The notes beneath the pieces were generated by a model. The model worked only from the letters and a program-made list of their open reading frames with translations. It was not told the DNA's origin and did no database searches. Positions 37,649 through 46,237 of a DNA stretch of 64,000 nt are shown here, in pieces. Within the stretch, counting starts at the first letter, position 1. The number at the start of each line of letters is the position of its first letter. Source of the DNA: Enterococcus ureilyticus (GTDB taxonomy: Bacteria; Bacillota; Bacilli; Lactobacillales; Enterococcaceae); assembly GCF_001730315.1 (NCBI RefSeq), contig NZ_MIKC01000002.1, positions 1 to 64,000 on the forward strand, written 5' to 3'. The position numbers and the translations under genes are program-made.

Positions 37649-38050
37649 GTGATTAGTCATATGACATTTATTGTTCATGATTTGATAAAAGCTAGTTTAT
37701 TTTTTGAAACAATATTTGATGCAAAGGAAGTCTATAATAGTGGAATGGATACATTCTCAGTGGCGCAAGAAAAATTTTTCTTGATTAATAATGAGCTTTG
37801 GATTGCAATCATGCAAGGAGAATCTTTACCTACAAAAACCTACAATCATATTGCTTTTAAGATTGAAGAAAGTGAATATGACAGGTATTTAGAAAGAATA
37901 AAGGCCATAAAATTAGAAATCAAACCTGGACGCTCACGAGTTGTTGGTGAAGCAAGATCTCTTTATTTTTACGACTTTGACAATCATTTATTTGAATTGC
38001 ATACAGGAACACTAGAGGAACGCTTAGAATGTTACCAGCAACTAGGATAA
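37649..38050 (+). CDS. fosX: FosX-type fosfomycin hydrolase (VOC superfamily)
   Basis: 133 aa, the usual FosX length, starting at GTG 37649 behind AGGAGG. The blocks SHMTFIVHDL, FSVAQEKFFLI, KTYNHIAFKI and FYDFDNHLFELHTGTLEERL closely follow Listeria FosX. Metal ligands correspond to His4, His67 and Glu116, and Glu41 matches the catalytic base that activates water. FosX is Mn-dependent and opens the fosfomycin epoxide with water instead of glutathione or bacillithiol. Activity level against the drug cannot be read from sequence. Confidence 0.88.
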   Translation: MISHMTFIVHDLIKASLFFETIFDAKEVYNSGMDTFSVAQEKFFLINNELWIAIMQGESLPTKTYNHIAFKIEESEYDRYLERIKAIKLEIKPGRSRVVGEARSLYFYDFDNHLFELHTGTLEERLECYQQLG

Positions 38051-38126
38051 AAAACTCATTTTGCACAAATGAAAACATCATGATACAATGGTAAGCAAGA
38101 AATGACGAAGGTGGTGAATAAGTACA

Positions 38127-38258
38127 ATGGTCAGCATGCCAAAAATAACAGTAAGCTTTTCATTTATAATAGCGTATTTAGCTTTTTGTCATGTGATTAT
38201 TTCCAATTTTTTAACTCAAGGGACAAGTGTGTCCAAAAAGGGTTGGAAAATTAAATAA
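38127..38258 (+). CDS. Small single-span membrane protein
   Basis: 43 aa: MVSMPKITVSFSFIIAYLAF, then HVIISNFLTQG and a basic tail. One membrane helix. GAAGGTGG lies about 12 nt upstream, slightly far. Not recognised. It lies between fosX and the ABC-F leader. Confidence 0.45.
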   Translation: MVSMPKITVSFSFIIAYLAFCHVIISNFLTQGTSVSKKGWKIK

Positions 38259-38334
38259 AACAGACCATTCAGACTTATTTGCTTAAAATATCTAGTCATA
38301 AAATAACAAGAAAAACGCTAAAATATTTCACTTG

Positions 38335-38418
38335 TAGGAGACAACAAGAATATGGATAGCTTAGCCAGAGTAAATAATGAAGGTTGAACGAAGAACGTTG
38401 TTCAGCTTTTTTGTGTAC
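38335..38418 (+). promoter_or_regulatory. Leader peptide and terminator attenuator of the ABC-F gene
   Basis: A leader frame of 11 codons (38352-38387, MDSLARVNNEG) follows TAGGAG. Its last codons form the left arm of a 10-bp hairpin, AAGGTTGAAC with GTTCAGCTTT (about 38380-38408), followed by TTTTT. A ribosome stalled on the leader would disrupt the terminator and switch on the downstream resistance gene, as known for other ABC-F genes. The mechanism here is inferred from layout. Confidence 0.75.
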
Positions 38419-38479
38419 GCTAAAATAAATGGTACTTTTTATTACTGTTGATCTGTCTGAATGGCAGAAAGAGGAAGAG

Positions 38480-40084
38480 ATGTTAGTACAATTACAAAAA
38501 ATAACTAAGAATTATGGAACAATACCGCTATTTGAAGAATTAAATTTACAAATCAACAAAGGTGAAAAAATTGGACTGATCGGAACCAATGGCTCAGGAA
38601 AATCAACGATTTTAAAAATAATTACTGGGCTTGAAGGGGTAGAATCGGGAACTATCAGTTGCAAAAAGAATGGACGTATTGGATATCTAGAACAAATGCC
38701 AGAAGCCAGTGAGCAACGAGTAAGAGACTATCTTTTAGAAACGTTCACATTTTTGAATGCCATTCAGAAACAATTGACACGTTTGGAAGAACAAATGACT
38801 GCATCAGAATGCAATTTAGAAAAAACATTAGCTCACTATGGACAAAAGCAAGAAGAGTTCCAGCAAGCTGGCGGTTATGAAATGGAAAATAAATTAGAGA
38901 TGATCAGTAATGGTTTGATGATCAATTACTTGTTAACAAAAAAACTATCCGAATTAAGCGGTGGAGAGCAAACGATTGTCGCTTTAGCGAGAATTTTACT
39001 CCAAGAAAATGATCTAATCTTATTAGATGAGCCAACGAATCATTTAGATACTAAACGAATCACTTGGCTTGAAGGCTACTTAAGACATGAAAAAACAGCT
39101 TATTTAATTGTTTCTCATGACCGTTTATTTTTAGATCATACAATCGACAAAATTGTAGAACTAGAAGATGGATGCTTACAAGAATATAAAGGGAATTATT
39201 CAGCCTATAAAAGACAAAAAGAAGAGCAATTAGAAAAATTAAGAAAAGATTTTGCGGAACAACAAAAGGAAATTCAAAAAATAAAATTAGCGATTCGTCG
39301 TTTTCGACAGTGGGGACATGAAGGGGATAATGAAAAATTCTTCAAAAAAGCAAAACAACTTGAAAAACGGTTAGAAAAGATTCGAAAAGTACCGAAACCC
39401 AGAGAAGAAGGGAGAAAAAAATTAGGGAAGAAATTTAAAGAAACACGTCGTTCAGGTAAAGAGGTGCTTCAATTCAAGGAAGTGAGTAAAGCTTATGCAG
39501 ATCGAATCGTGTTTGATAAGGTAGAGTTCTCGTTATTTTGGCAAGATCATTCAGCAGTCATAGGCGAAAATGGTGCTGGTAAAAGTACCTTACTAAAACT
39601 TGCTTTAGAAGTGGAGCCATTAGATGGTGGACAAATCAAGCAAGGTACGAATATTCAAGTGGGCTATCTTCCTCAAGTGATTGAGTATGGAAACCCTAAG
39701 CAAACAGTTTTACAATCATTTAGTCAAGCTTGCTCACTTGCTGAACAAGAAAGTCGTCGCATATTAGCGAAGTATTCGTTCTTTAGTGATGATGTGATGA
39801 AGCAAGTGCATTTTTTAAGTGGTGGCGAAAAAATTCGCTTAGAATTAGCAAAACTGATGCAAAATGAAGTGAACTTTTTACTACTAGATGAACCAACCAA
39901 TCACTTGGATATCGAAACAAGAGAAGAGATAGAGGAAATATTAGAAGAGTTTAAAGGGACGATGCTTGTCGTATCTCATGATCGATTCTTTTTACAAAAA
40001 ATGTTTGACACATTTTTAATTGTTGAACATCAAAAAATCAAGAAAAAGACAGGACCTTATTTGGAAATACTGATGTCTAATTAA
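38480..40084 (+). CDS. ABC-F ribosome-protection family protein
   Basis: 534 aa from ATG at 38480 behind AGAGGAAG; an upstream in-frame ATG at 38429 lacks a ribosome site. Two ATPase domains without membrane helices: Walker A GTNGSGKST and GENGAGKST, signatures LSGGEQTIV and LSGGEKIRL, Walker B LILLDEPTNHLD and FLLLDEPTNHLD. The interdomain linker (about 240-325) is long and basic, as in antibiotic-resistance ABC-F proteins (Vga/Lsa/VmlR types) that dislodge drugs from the ribosome. The upstream attenuator supports inducible resistance. The drug class (pleuromutilin, lincosamide, streptogramin A or other) is not determinable. Confidence 0.88.
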   Translation: MLVQLQKITKNYGTIPLFEELNLQINKGEKIGLIGTNGSGKSTILKIITGLEGVESGTISCKKNGRIGYLEQMPEASEQRVRDYLLETFTFLNAIQKQLTRLEEQMTASECNLEKTLAHYGQKQEEFQQAGGYEMENKLEMISNGLMINYLLTKKLSELSGGEQTIVALARILLQENDLILLDEPTNHLDTKRITWLEGYLRHEKTAYLIVSHDRLFLDHTIDKIVELEDGCLQEYKGNYSAYKRQKEEQLEKLRKDFAEQQKEIQKIKLAIRRFRQWGHEGDNEKFFKKAKQLEKRLEKIRKVPKPREEGRKKLGKKFKETRRSGKEVLQFKEVSKAYADRIVFDKVEFSLFWQDHSAVIGENGAGKSTLLKLALEVEPLDGGQIKQGTNIQVGYLPQVIEYGNPKQTVLQSFSQACSLAEQESRRILAKYSFFSDDVMKQVHFLSGGEKIRLELAKLMQNEVNFLLLDEPTNHLDIETREEIEEILEEFKGTMLVVSHDRFFLQKMFDTFLIVEHQKIKKKTGPYLEILMSN

Positions 40085-40097
40085 ATATTTATATAGG

Positions 40098-40145
40098 TAG
40101 AAAAATAGAAAACACGTGTTGTTTTAGCGCTATTTTTCTATCTTT
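40098..40145 (+). terminator. ABC-F gene terminator
   Basis: TAGAAAAATAG (40098-40108) pairs with CTATTTTTCTA (40130-40140), then TCTTTTTT. Also CACGTG palindrome in the loop. The following 300 bases to 40458 are very AT-rich and carry the promoter below; no gene seen. Confidence 0.7.
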
Positions 40146-40372
40146 TTTTACTTTCTAATGGACAAATTAGAAAGAATGATGACGATTATTAAATAGGGAA
40201 AAGCCATAAAAACGTAGAAAAAAATATAAAATTTGAAGAACTTTAAAAAAACTTAATATTTGTGAACGTTAAAAAAATATAGAAAAAAGCTGTTAAATAT
40301 ATAAAAAGTAAAGGAAATGTTACTAAAAAACAAATATTAAATAAAAGAAATGAAAAAACATATGTTATTAAA

Positions 40373-40401
40373 TTGAAATTACACTAGAATTACAATACAA
40401 T
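40373..40401 (+). promoter_or_regulatory. Promoter of the second surface locus
   Basis: TTGAAA (40373-40378) and TACAAT (40396-40401) with a 17-bp spacer, 57 bp before the start codon. Confidence 0.6.
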
Positions 40402-40458
40402 AATATAAGTAATAAAGATTATTATTTAAGTTCTATTAAAAAGTAGGGGAGGACGGTC

Positions 40459-43104
40459 ATGAAAAAAATTTTTCGTTTAATTTTTATCAGTATGATTATT
40501 TTAATGCTTTTTCCGATTGATTGGTCCTATGCTATAGAAATAGAACAATTAGACGAAGAAATGCAAACGACAACTGAAACGTCTGAAGAGGGTGTTTTGG
40601 ATTCGACAGAAGCATCAACTACTGATTCATCCGTAACGCAAGAAACGTCTGAAGAAGAAATAGAGGAAGATGAAAAAATAACAGATAGTAATGATATAAA
40701 ATATTCTTCTGATGATAATGGAGATGAAATAAATAATAAAAACATATTGAGAGCGACACCGACACAAGCAGATGATGGTTTTTGGTTAGTTGACTCAGCA
40801 GCTACTTTGACGGAATACTTAAAAGATAGCCAAAAGTTAAATTTGCGTTTAACAAATGATATTGATCTTGGAAAAGGAGCCTATCAGCTCAGAACCAATA
40901 TGATCATCGATGGTGCGAACCACATTATTACATACGATAAAGAAGGCTATTCTGATAGAGGGTTGTATATTAATCAGAAAGATGCAGTAGTAGAGATTCG
41001 AAATACACAATTTGGAAATAGTGATGGCACTGGAGCTGTTGGATACTATGGTTTCTTATCAGGCGGTTCCGCAATAAATATGACCTTTATTTTTGACGGT
41101 GTCGATTATTATTCAAATAATGGACAAATGATACATAACGTAAACGGCTCGGTGATTATGAGAGGTCAAAATACAATTGATCAAAGAGGAACAGGTGGCT
41201 ATTCTCAAGAGTGGGCAGAAGTCAATTCCGTAGAAATTCAAAATGGTTATACATCTATTAAACATTCTTCTAATCAAACCCTAGCTTTTATCTGGTCAAC
41301 GAGTACTTATCTAGCCAATCCTTATGCAGGAAAATCTCAAATTGCGGTAAGGGAAAATGCAAGACTTGATATACAGACAAATAGCAATATGACCTATGGA
41401 ACATTAGCACCAAGTTACATTGTTGAGAAAAATGCTGTATTCAATTTGGATAAAGTCACGCTTGCAACTGGTGGCTCAAGAAATCAATTTTTCGCATCAG
41501 CTCAAACACAACCAGTCACATTTGATTTTCAAGAACAGTCTCAAGTTGATTTTAAGCTACCAGAACCAATTAATCTTTATACGGCAAAAGGTGGTATGAC
41601 GATTGGAGCTGCTGCAGATGTTTCAGTCGATGTTGCTAGTGGAACGATTTTCTCGACTGCGTCATCTAGTCAATTTGTAATCAATATGAACAAATCAAAA
41701 AGAGTTTCATTTGCAGGAACAAGTCCAGGAACACTAGGACTAAATGGTGTCTCTAACGGCGTTAATCTATCTTTTGCAAGTAATTATTTACAAAAGATAG
41801 AGACGTTTTCAAATAAAACAAGTAGTACACCTACGCAAGAAATAATGAAAGAAGCATCAGATCTAACTGTTCAAGGGGCGAACTTTGTGAATGCATCAAG
41901 CTCAAGTGATCCGTTTACTGCCCCTGAATTACTTGCGTTAAAAAATTCACAGAAAATGGTCTTTAGTGAGTTTATCGATGTTCCAGATCAATTAGGATTA
42001 TTTACACATGATGCAGAAGATACATCTGTTTCGTTATCGGGAAATTCAGTGAATAATGGGAGCCCGGCGACAGAGGTGAAGTTCTTTATATTTTCTGATG
42101 AAGAAGATACAAATGATCTAAGAAATGCAAGACAGATTGTTACATTGGACTCGTTTGATGGACAAACAAATACAGCACTTAAGTCCTACTACAGTGTCTT
42201 AGTAGATGGCTTAAATCCTAATACACTTTATTGGGCTCAAATGGTCGTCACCAATCAAGCAGGAGAAAGTGAATTTTCTGAGGCTGAAGTGTTTGCTACC
42301 AAACCTCAATTAAGTAACATAACAGCTAATGTCACTACTACTACAGCAATCATCAGCGGTGAACTAGCAAGTGATACAGGAAAATGGACAGATTATTCAA
42401 ATGGAGAAGCTGCCGCAATACCTGATCAACAAGCTTATTTTGGCAGTAAGTATAATCAAGTTACAGTAGAATACAGTAAAAATAAGACCTTTCCAGCAAA
42501 TGAGACTAATGCTCAAGTTGCAGATCTTTCAGGAGACAAGAATCAAAAGTTTAGTACGAAATTAAAAGGACTTGATGGGGAAGCGACTTATTACGTTCGG
42601 GTGAAAGTTGCAGGAGTTTATGGAGAAGAAGTTATTTTGGTCATGTCACCTTTGACAGAATTTCAAACAGTGACTGAGATCATCAATGTGCAAGTTCCTA
42701 TTGAGATGGCCTTTCAAACGAAGAACCAAGACATTGGAACGGCCAAAGAAGGACAGCTAACCTCAGCTGATTATCCAATTATTAATAATGGGAATGTAGC
42801 AACAAAAATATCGTTAACAAATCTAACGAAAGAAAATGCAGATGCTAATCAATTACTACTGCTGAATCATCTTTCAGGGAATCAAGGACAAGATGCATTA
42901 GCCTTGCAGCTACTTGTTGATCATGATCAGTCGAATCCTTTATTTCTGACGAATGGACTATCAAGTGTTCCATTGTCTCTAGGGATTTTAAATACGAATG
43001 AGCAAAAGAATCTTACGCTAGCAGGAAAATATTTCAATCCAACTGGATCAGTACTATTTCCTACTTATAAAATGACGTTCAAAGTTGAAAAGAATGAAGA
43101 ATGA
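40459..43104 (+). CDS. Secreted beta-helix surface protein with WxL-like C-terminal domain lacking WxL
   Basis: 881 aa. A signal peptide (cut near SYA, about 26) is followed by an acidic Ser/Thr region (30-100) and a beta-helix region (about 105-470; LTEYLKDSQKLNLRLTNDID and IDGANHIITYD) like that in the large WxL protein at 9453. FN3-like segments follow (about 510-735; PNTLYWAQMVVTNQAGESEFS). The C-terminal 145 residues start INVQVPIEMAF and contain SADYPIINNGNVATKISLTNL; they match the pattern of the 218-aa protein two genes later. There is no sortase motif. GGGGAGGACGG precedes the ATG. First gene of a four-gene locus. Confidence 0.85.
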   Translation: MKKIFRLIFISMIILMLFPIDWSYAIEIEQLDEEMQTTTETSEEGVLDSTEASTTDSSVTQETSEEEIEEDEKITDSNDIKYSSDDNGDEINNKNILRATPTQADDGFWLVDSAATLTEYLKDSQKLNLRLTNDIDLGKGAYQLRTNMIIDGANHIITYDKEGYSDRGLYINQKDAVVEIRNTQFGNSDGTGAVGYYGFLSGGSAINMTFIFDGVDYYSNNGQMIHNVNGSVIMRGQNTIDQRGTGGYSQEWAEVNSVEIQNGYTSIKHSSNQTLAFIWSTSTYLANPYAGKSQIAVRENARLDIQTNSNMTYGTLAPSYIVEKNAVFNLDKVTLATGGSRNQFFASAQTQPVTFDFQEQSQVDFKLPEPINLYTAKGGMTIGAAADVSVDVASGTIFSTASSSQFVINMNKSKRVSFAGTSPGTLGLNGVSNGVNLSFASNYLQKIETFSNKTSSTPTQEIMKEASDLTVQGANFVNASSSSDPFTAPELLALKNSQKMVFSEFIDVPDQLGLFTHDAEDTSVSLSGNSVNNGSPATEVKFFIFSDEEDTNDLRNARQIVTLDSFDGQTNTALKSYYSVLVDGLNPNTLYWAQMVVTNQAGESEFSEAEVFATKPQLSNITANVTTTTAIISGELASDTGKWTDYSNGEAAAIPDQQAYFGSKYNQVTVEYSKNKTFPANETNAQVADLSGDKNQKFSTKLKGLDGEATYYVRVKVAGVYGEEVILVMSPLTEFQTVTEIINVQVPIEMAFQTKNQDIGTAKEGQLTSADYPIINNGNVATKISLTNLTKENADANQLLLLNHLSGNQGQDALALQLLVDHDQSNPLFLTNGLSSVPLSLGILNTNEQKNLTLAGKYFNPTGSVLFPTYKMTFKVEKNEE

Positions 43105-43114
43105 GAGGGAATCT

Positions 43115-43654
43115 ATGAATAAACCAACGCAAACAAATGAAGAAAAAAAGAAAAAGAAACGACTATTACTTCTACTATTGCTGCTCTTATTTGCAATAGC
43201 GGCAGGTGGTATATACTATTATTATTCGACTAAAACCGAACCTGTTCAGGTTGTTTCTGGGGACTATCTGCCCGAGACAAAAGACGCTAAAAAAATGAGT
43301 GACAAAGAGCTCAAAGCAGCTGAACAAAAAGCAGTTGATGCAAGCAAATTTAATATGGTTATCAAATCGGAAGCCGTATTTGAGACTAGTGATAGTGAAG
43401 GGAGTCTTTATATTCAAAATCCAGTCGAAAATGGCTATCCTATCAATGTAGTGATTCGTTTAGACAGCAACAATGAACAAGTTTATTCCTCTGGTGCAAT
43501 TCAGCCAGGTTATGAAATAAATGGAGCAAAGCTAGAGCAACAACTTCCTAAAGGAAAGCATCCTGCAACTGCCACCTTTGATATTTACGATGCGAAAACA
43601 AATAAAAAACGTGGGCAAGTTCAGGCAGGAATTACGATTCAGATCAACAACTAA
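43115..43654 (+). CDS. Membrane-tethered Ig-like protein of the second surface locus
   Basis: 179 aa from ATG at 43115 (GAGAGGGAA upstream), 10 bp after the adhesin gene. It has a cytoplasmic Lys run (EEKKKKKR), one Leu-rich membrane helix (about 16-37), an acidic helical spacer with KKMSDKELKAAEQKAVD, then an extracellular beta domain: GSLYIQNPVENGYPINVVIRLDSNNEQVYSSG, AIQPGYEINGAKLEQQLPKGK and HPATATFDIYDAKT. The pattern of NP-x-N-x-Y, PGYEI and LPKGKHPA recurs in unnamed Firmicutes surface proteins and resembles an Ig-like fold. It occupies the place that DUF916 protein has in the WxL cluster. Function unknown. Confidence 0.82.
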   Translation: MNKPTQTNEEKKKKKRLLLLLLLLLFAIAAGGIYYYYSTKTEPVQVVSGDYLPETKDAKKMSDKELKAAEQKAVDASKFNMVIKSEAVFETSDSEGSLYIQNPVENGYPINVVIRLDSNNEQVYSSGAIQPGYEINGAKLEQQLPKGKHPATATFDIYDAKTNKKRGQVQAGITIQINN

Positions 43655-43718
43655 CATAGTTATTTGACAGATTTTCTGTTAAAAATAAATCATCTTACAC
43701 ATAAGAAGGAGAAACGAT

Positions 43719-44375
43719 ATGAAAAAAACAAATATTTTACTTACTACAATGATGTTAGGCCTAAGTGTATCAGGACTAACACAATTTGCTTCAGCTCAAA
43801 CAGTCGATGGAGAAAATTCTGCAGATGTGATCATCAACGGAACAATCGGTAAATTAGATAATACAGATCCAGATGCAACAATTCCAGAAGGGTCTGATGA
43901 GTGGATCAATGTTACTGTGGATACTGCAACGGCATTCCATACAACAACAGCAAGTGCCCATAAAAATATTGAATCAGCTGATTACAGTATTGTGAACAAT
44001 TCAGGTCGTGGTGTAGCTGTGACTTTGAATAAAATGGAAGGTACACCAACATATGTTGATACCTTGACAATCAATGCCAAAGGAAATGGTCTCGCTACCA
44101 CACCAGCAGCGACTAAATTAGTCAATGGCAATGCGTTAGTTGATTTAACAAGTACATCTACTTGGATGACATTGGCAAATAAAGATGGTCGTTTAAATAT
44201 TGATACAGATGCTGCTTCAGCGTATGCTAATGCTGCAACGTTTTATTATACAGGTACGACGGTTGCCAACTTACCAGCCGATGCCAATGAAAAAGCTACA
44301 GCAGAAAACTATACGCTAACATTAAAATTCACATCGATTCAAAAAGATGGTACAACAATTGGTGTAACGCCATAA
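43719..44375 (+). CDS. Small secreted protein sharing the adhesin's C-terminal domain
   Basis: 218 aa. A signal peptide (cut near ASAQ, about 27) is followed by DVIINGTIGKLDNTDP, then a domain of about 155 residues that parallels the adhesin's end: INVTVDTATAFHTT against INVQVPIEMAFQTK, and SADYSIVNNSGRGVAVTLNKM against SADYPIINNGNVATKISLTNL. It ends in a strand YTLTLKFTSIQKDG. There are no WxL motifs, although size and arrangement mimic a WxL protein. Strong AAGGAGAAACG before ATG. Probably a major component of the surface assembly. Confidence 0.82.
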   Translation: MKKTNILLTTMMLGLSVSGLTQFASAQTVDGENSADVIINGTIGKLDNTDPDATIPEGSDEWINVTVDTATAFHTTTASAHKNIESADYSIVNNSGRGVAVTLNKMEGTPTYVDTLTINAKGNGLATTPAATKLVNGNALVDLTSTSTWMTLANKDGRLNIDTDAASAYANAATFYYTGTTVANLPADANEKATAENYTLTLKFTSIQKDGTTIGVTP

Positions 44376-44399
44376 TTTCACAAAAGGCTGTGATAAGCA

Positions 44400-44723
44400 A
44401 TGAAACAATTTAATTGTCACATCATCACATTTATTCTTTTACTCGGCTGTATTGGCTTTTATCAAAAAGCTGCATACGCGGACACTGCTGAGGTAGAGAT
44501 TAATGGACAAATCGGCGGCAAGACAGTAAATGAACAGGCACCAAAAGAACCAACCGGAAAACCGAATACCAACTTAGCAAAACCTAAGCAATCCCACATA
44601 ACATTAAGAAAATTTCCAAATAATGGTAGTATTATTGACACACTTACCCCAATAGGGATATTGTTGCTGTTGATTTATATACTGCTCCTCAGATGGAAAG
44701 CACATAGAAATAAATATTCGTGA
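44400..44723 (+). CDS. Small sortase-anchored protein with FPxNG-type sorting signal
   Basis: 107 aa. A signal peptide (cut near AYAD, about 27) is followed by AEVEINGQIGG, similar to the DVIINGTIG that starts the previous protein, and a short Pro/Lys spacer. The sorting signal is KFPNNGS, then a hydrophobic helix and RWKAHRNKYS. FPNNG departs from LPxTG at the first residue and at Thr, so either a relaxed or a dedicated sortase is implied, or membrane retention. AAGGCTGTGATAAGC lies before the ATG. It parallels the CscD-like miniprotein of the WxL operon. Confidence 0.75.
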   Translation: MKQFNCHIITFILLLGCIGFYQKAAYADTAEVEINGQIGGKTVNEQAPKEPTGKPNTNLAKPKQSHITLRKFPNNGSIIDTLTPIGILLLLIYILLLRWKAHRNKYS

Positions 44724-44729
44724 AAAACG

Positions 44730-44762
44730 GAAACAAGACGATCAACGTTTTGTTTCTATTTT
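44730..44762 (+). terminator. Terminator of the second surface locus
   Basis: GAAACAAGACG (44730-44740) pairs with CGTTTTGTTTC (44746-44756, one G-T) and is followed by TATTTTC. Confidence 0.8.
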
Positions 44763-44786
44763 CTTTATAAAAGAGAGTGATGAAGA

Positions 44787-44912
44787 ATGAAGGAAACGAA
44801 GTATTCGATCATTCTGGAAAACAGACATTTTGGTGGTATAAAAAAATTGCAGCAAATATCTTATATTTTTAATCGAACTCATAGAAATGTCAAGTCAAGG
44901 GTTGTTGTATGA
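44787..44912 (+). CDS. Possible 41-aa peptide
   Basis: MKETKYSIILENRHFGGIKK then a basic tail, with GAGAGTGA upstream of the ATG. Not recognised; could be chance. Confidence 0.3.
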   Translation: MKETKYSIILENRHFGGIKKLQQISYIFNRTHRNVKSRVVV

Positions 44913-44998
44913 ACAAACAGTGGTATACTGCTAATGAGACGAATTCGGTGATAAGTTAATCGAATGATATGAAAACCTGCAGGAGGCATAACAAATAG

Positions 44999-45316
44999 AT
45001 GAAAAGAGTATCGATCAAGGAATTAAAGGAACTAATCGAGTTAACGGTCAAGGAGCCAGTTTCGATCATCGATGTTCGCGAAGTAGAGGAATTTGCTAAA
45101 GGGCACATTCTTACAGCGAAGAACTATCCATTATCTACTTTACCAGAAGCAATGTCAGAAATTAATCGAGAGCAGCCGCATTATGTTATTTGTCAACATG
45201 GTATTCGCTCAGAGCATGCCTGTTCTTTTCTCGAAAATTATGGTTATAATGTTGTTTCTGTTTCAGAAGGAATGTCAGTTTGGGACGGAGAAGGGCAAGA
45301 AAAGAGCTATAGATAA
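44999..45316 (+). CDS. Single-domain rhodanese-like protein
   Basis: 105 aa. A single rhodanese domain: VSIIDVREVEEFAKGHILTAKNYPLSTLPE and the active-site loop YVICQHGIRSEHAC with catalytic Cys in CQHGIRS. These proteins carry sulfane sulfur as a persulfide. AGGAGG lies 13 nt before the ATG, with a rather long spacer. It is followed by a hairpin terminator and is a single-gene unit. Confidence 0.9.
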   Translation: MKRVSIKELKELIELTVKEPVSIIDVREVEEFAKGHILTAKNYPLSTLPEAMSEINREQPHYVICQHGIRSEHACSFLENYGYNVVSVSEGMSVWDGEGQEKSYR

Positions 45317-45320
45317 GAAA

Positions 45321-45359
45321 AGTCGTGATAAGTATGATACTTATTACGGCCTTTTTTTA
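45321..45359 (+). terminator. Rhodanese gene terminator
   Basis: GTCGTGATAAGTAT pairs with ATACTTATTACGGC (two wobbles), followed by TTTTTTT. Confidence 0.8.
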
Positions 45360-45491
45360 TAGAAAATAAGCTTAAAATGAGAATTTTTGAATAAACTTAT
45401 TTTTAGTAAGTAAAAACACTTGTAAGTTCACTTACTTTTTGTTAGTATATAAATGTAGACAAGAAAACAACAGTTATTGGAGGAAAATATC

Positions 45492-46097
45492 ATGACAACA
45501 AAATTATTGATCGCCTATTACAGCTCAACAGGAACAGGAACACAAATGGTAAAATGGGCAAAAGAAGCAGCAGAAGCAAATGGGGCTGAAGTTCGTTTGA
45601 GAAAAGTCCACGAATTGGCACCAGATGTAGCGATTGACTCAAATCCATTATGGCGTAAAAATGTAGACGCTAGTACCGATATCCCAGAAGTGACAAGTGA
45701 TGATTTACTATGGGCAGATGCTTATATCTTCTCTTCACCATCTCGTTTTGGTGTAATGGCTAGCCAATTAAAACAATTTTTTGATTTACAAGGTGGACTT
45801 TGGGCGCAAGGTAAATTAGCAAATAAATTTGTAACAGCTTTCTCTTCTGCACAAAATCCAAATGGTGGACAAGAACAAGTAATTCAAGGAATCTATACTG
45901 TTATGCAACATTGGGGCGCAATTATCGTGCCAGCAGGATACGTTAATCCATCAACTTTTGCAGCAGGCGGTAATCCTTATGGAACGAGTGCTTCAATTGA
46001 TGGCGAAGGAAATATGTTGAAAGCAGATGAAGTGAAAGCAGCGATTCAAGATCAAACAAAACGTTTGGTGGATGTGACAACTAAATTTTTAGGGTAG
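45492..46097 (+). CDS. wrbA: WrbA-type NAD(P)H:quinone oxidoreductase
   Basis: 201 aa from ATG at 45492 behind TTGGAGG. The FMN loop is YYSSTGTGTQMVKWAKEAA, followed by WADAYIFSSPSRFGVMASQLKQFFD and KFVTAFSSAQNPNGGQEQ, the WrbA flavodoxin-like blocks, and PAGYVNPSTFAAGGNPYG. WrbA proteins use NAD(P)H to reduce quinones by two electrons, limiting redox cycling. The promoter region is AT-rich with TTTGTTAGTATATAAATG. Single-gene unit. Confidence 0.88.
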   Translation: MTTKLLIAYYSSTGTGTQMVKWAKEAAEANGAEVRLRKVHELAPDVAIDSNPLWRKNVDASTDIPEVTSDDLLWADAYIFSSPSRFGVMASQLKQFFDLQGGLWAQGKLANKFVTAFSSAQNPNGGQEQVIQGIYTVMQHWGAIIVPAGYVNPSTFAAGGNPYGTSASIDGEGNMLKADEVKAAIQDQTKRLVDVTTKFLG

Positions 46098-46183
46098 GAA
46101 GCAGCGATTAATAACTATCCTAGTGTTTGATGTTTTTATAAGTATGTGTTTTGATTAGAAAAATGACGTGATGAACACAAGAA

Positions 46184-46228
46184 CAAACACCCCTCAAGGG
46201 AGCCGAGCTCTCTTGAGGGGTGTTTGTT
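46184..46228 (-). terminator. Terminator of the amino-acid ABC transporter operon
   Basis: CAAACACCCCTCAAGGGAGC and its complement form a GC-rich stem with loop CGAG. The minus strand carries the operon end; the plus strand T content (TGTTTGTTTA) is also compatible with the WrbA transcript. Confidence 0.85.
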
Positions 46229-46237
46229 TAAAGTAGT

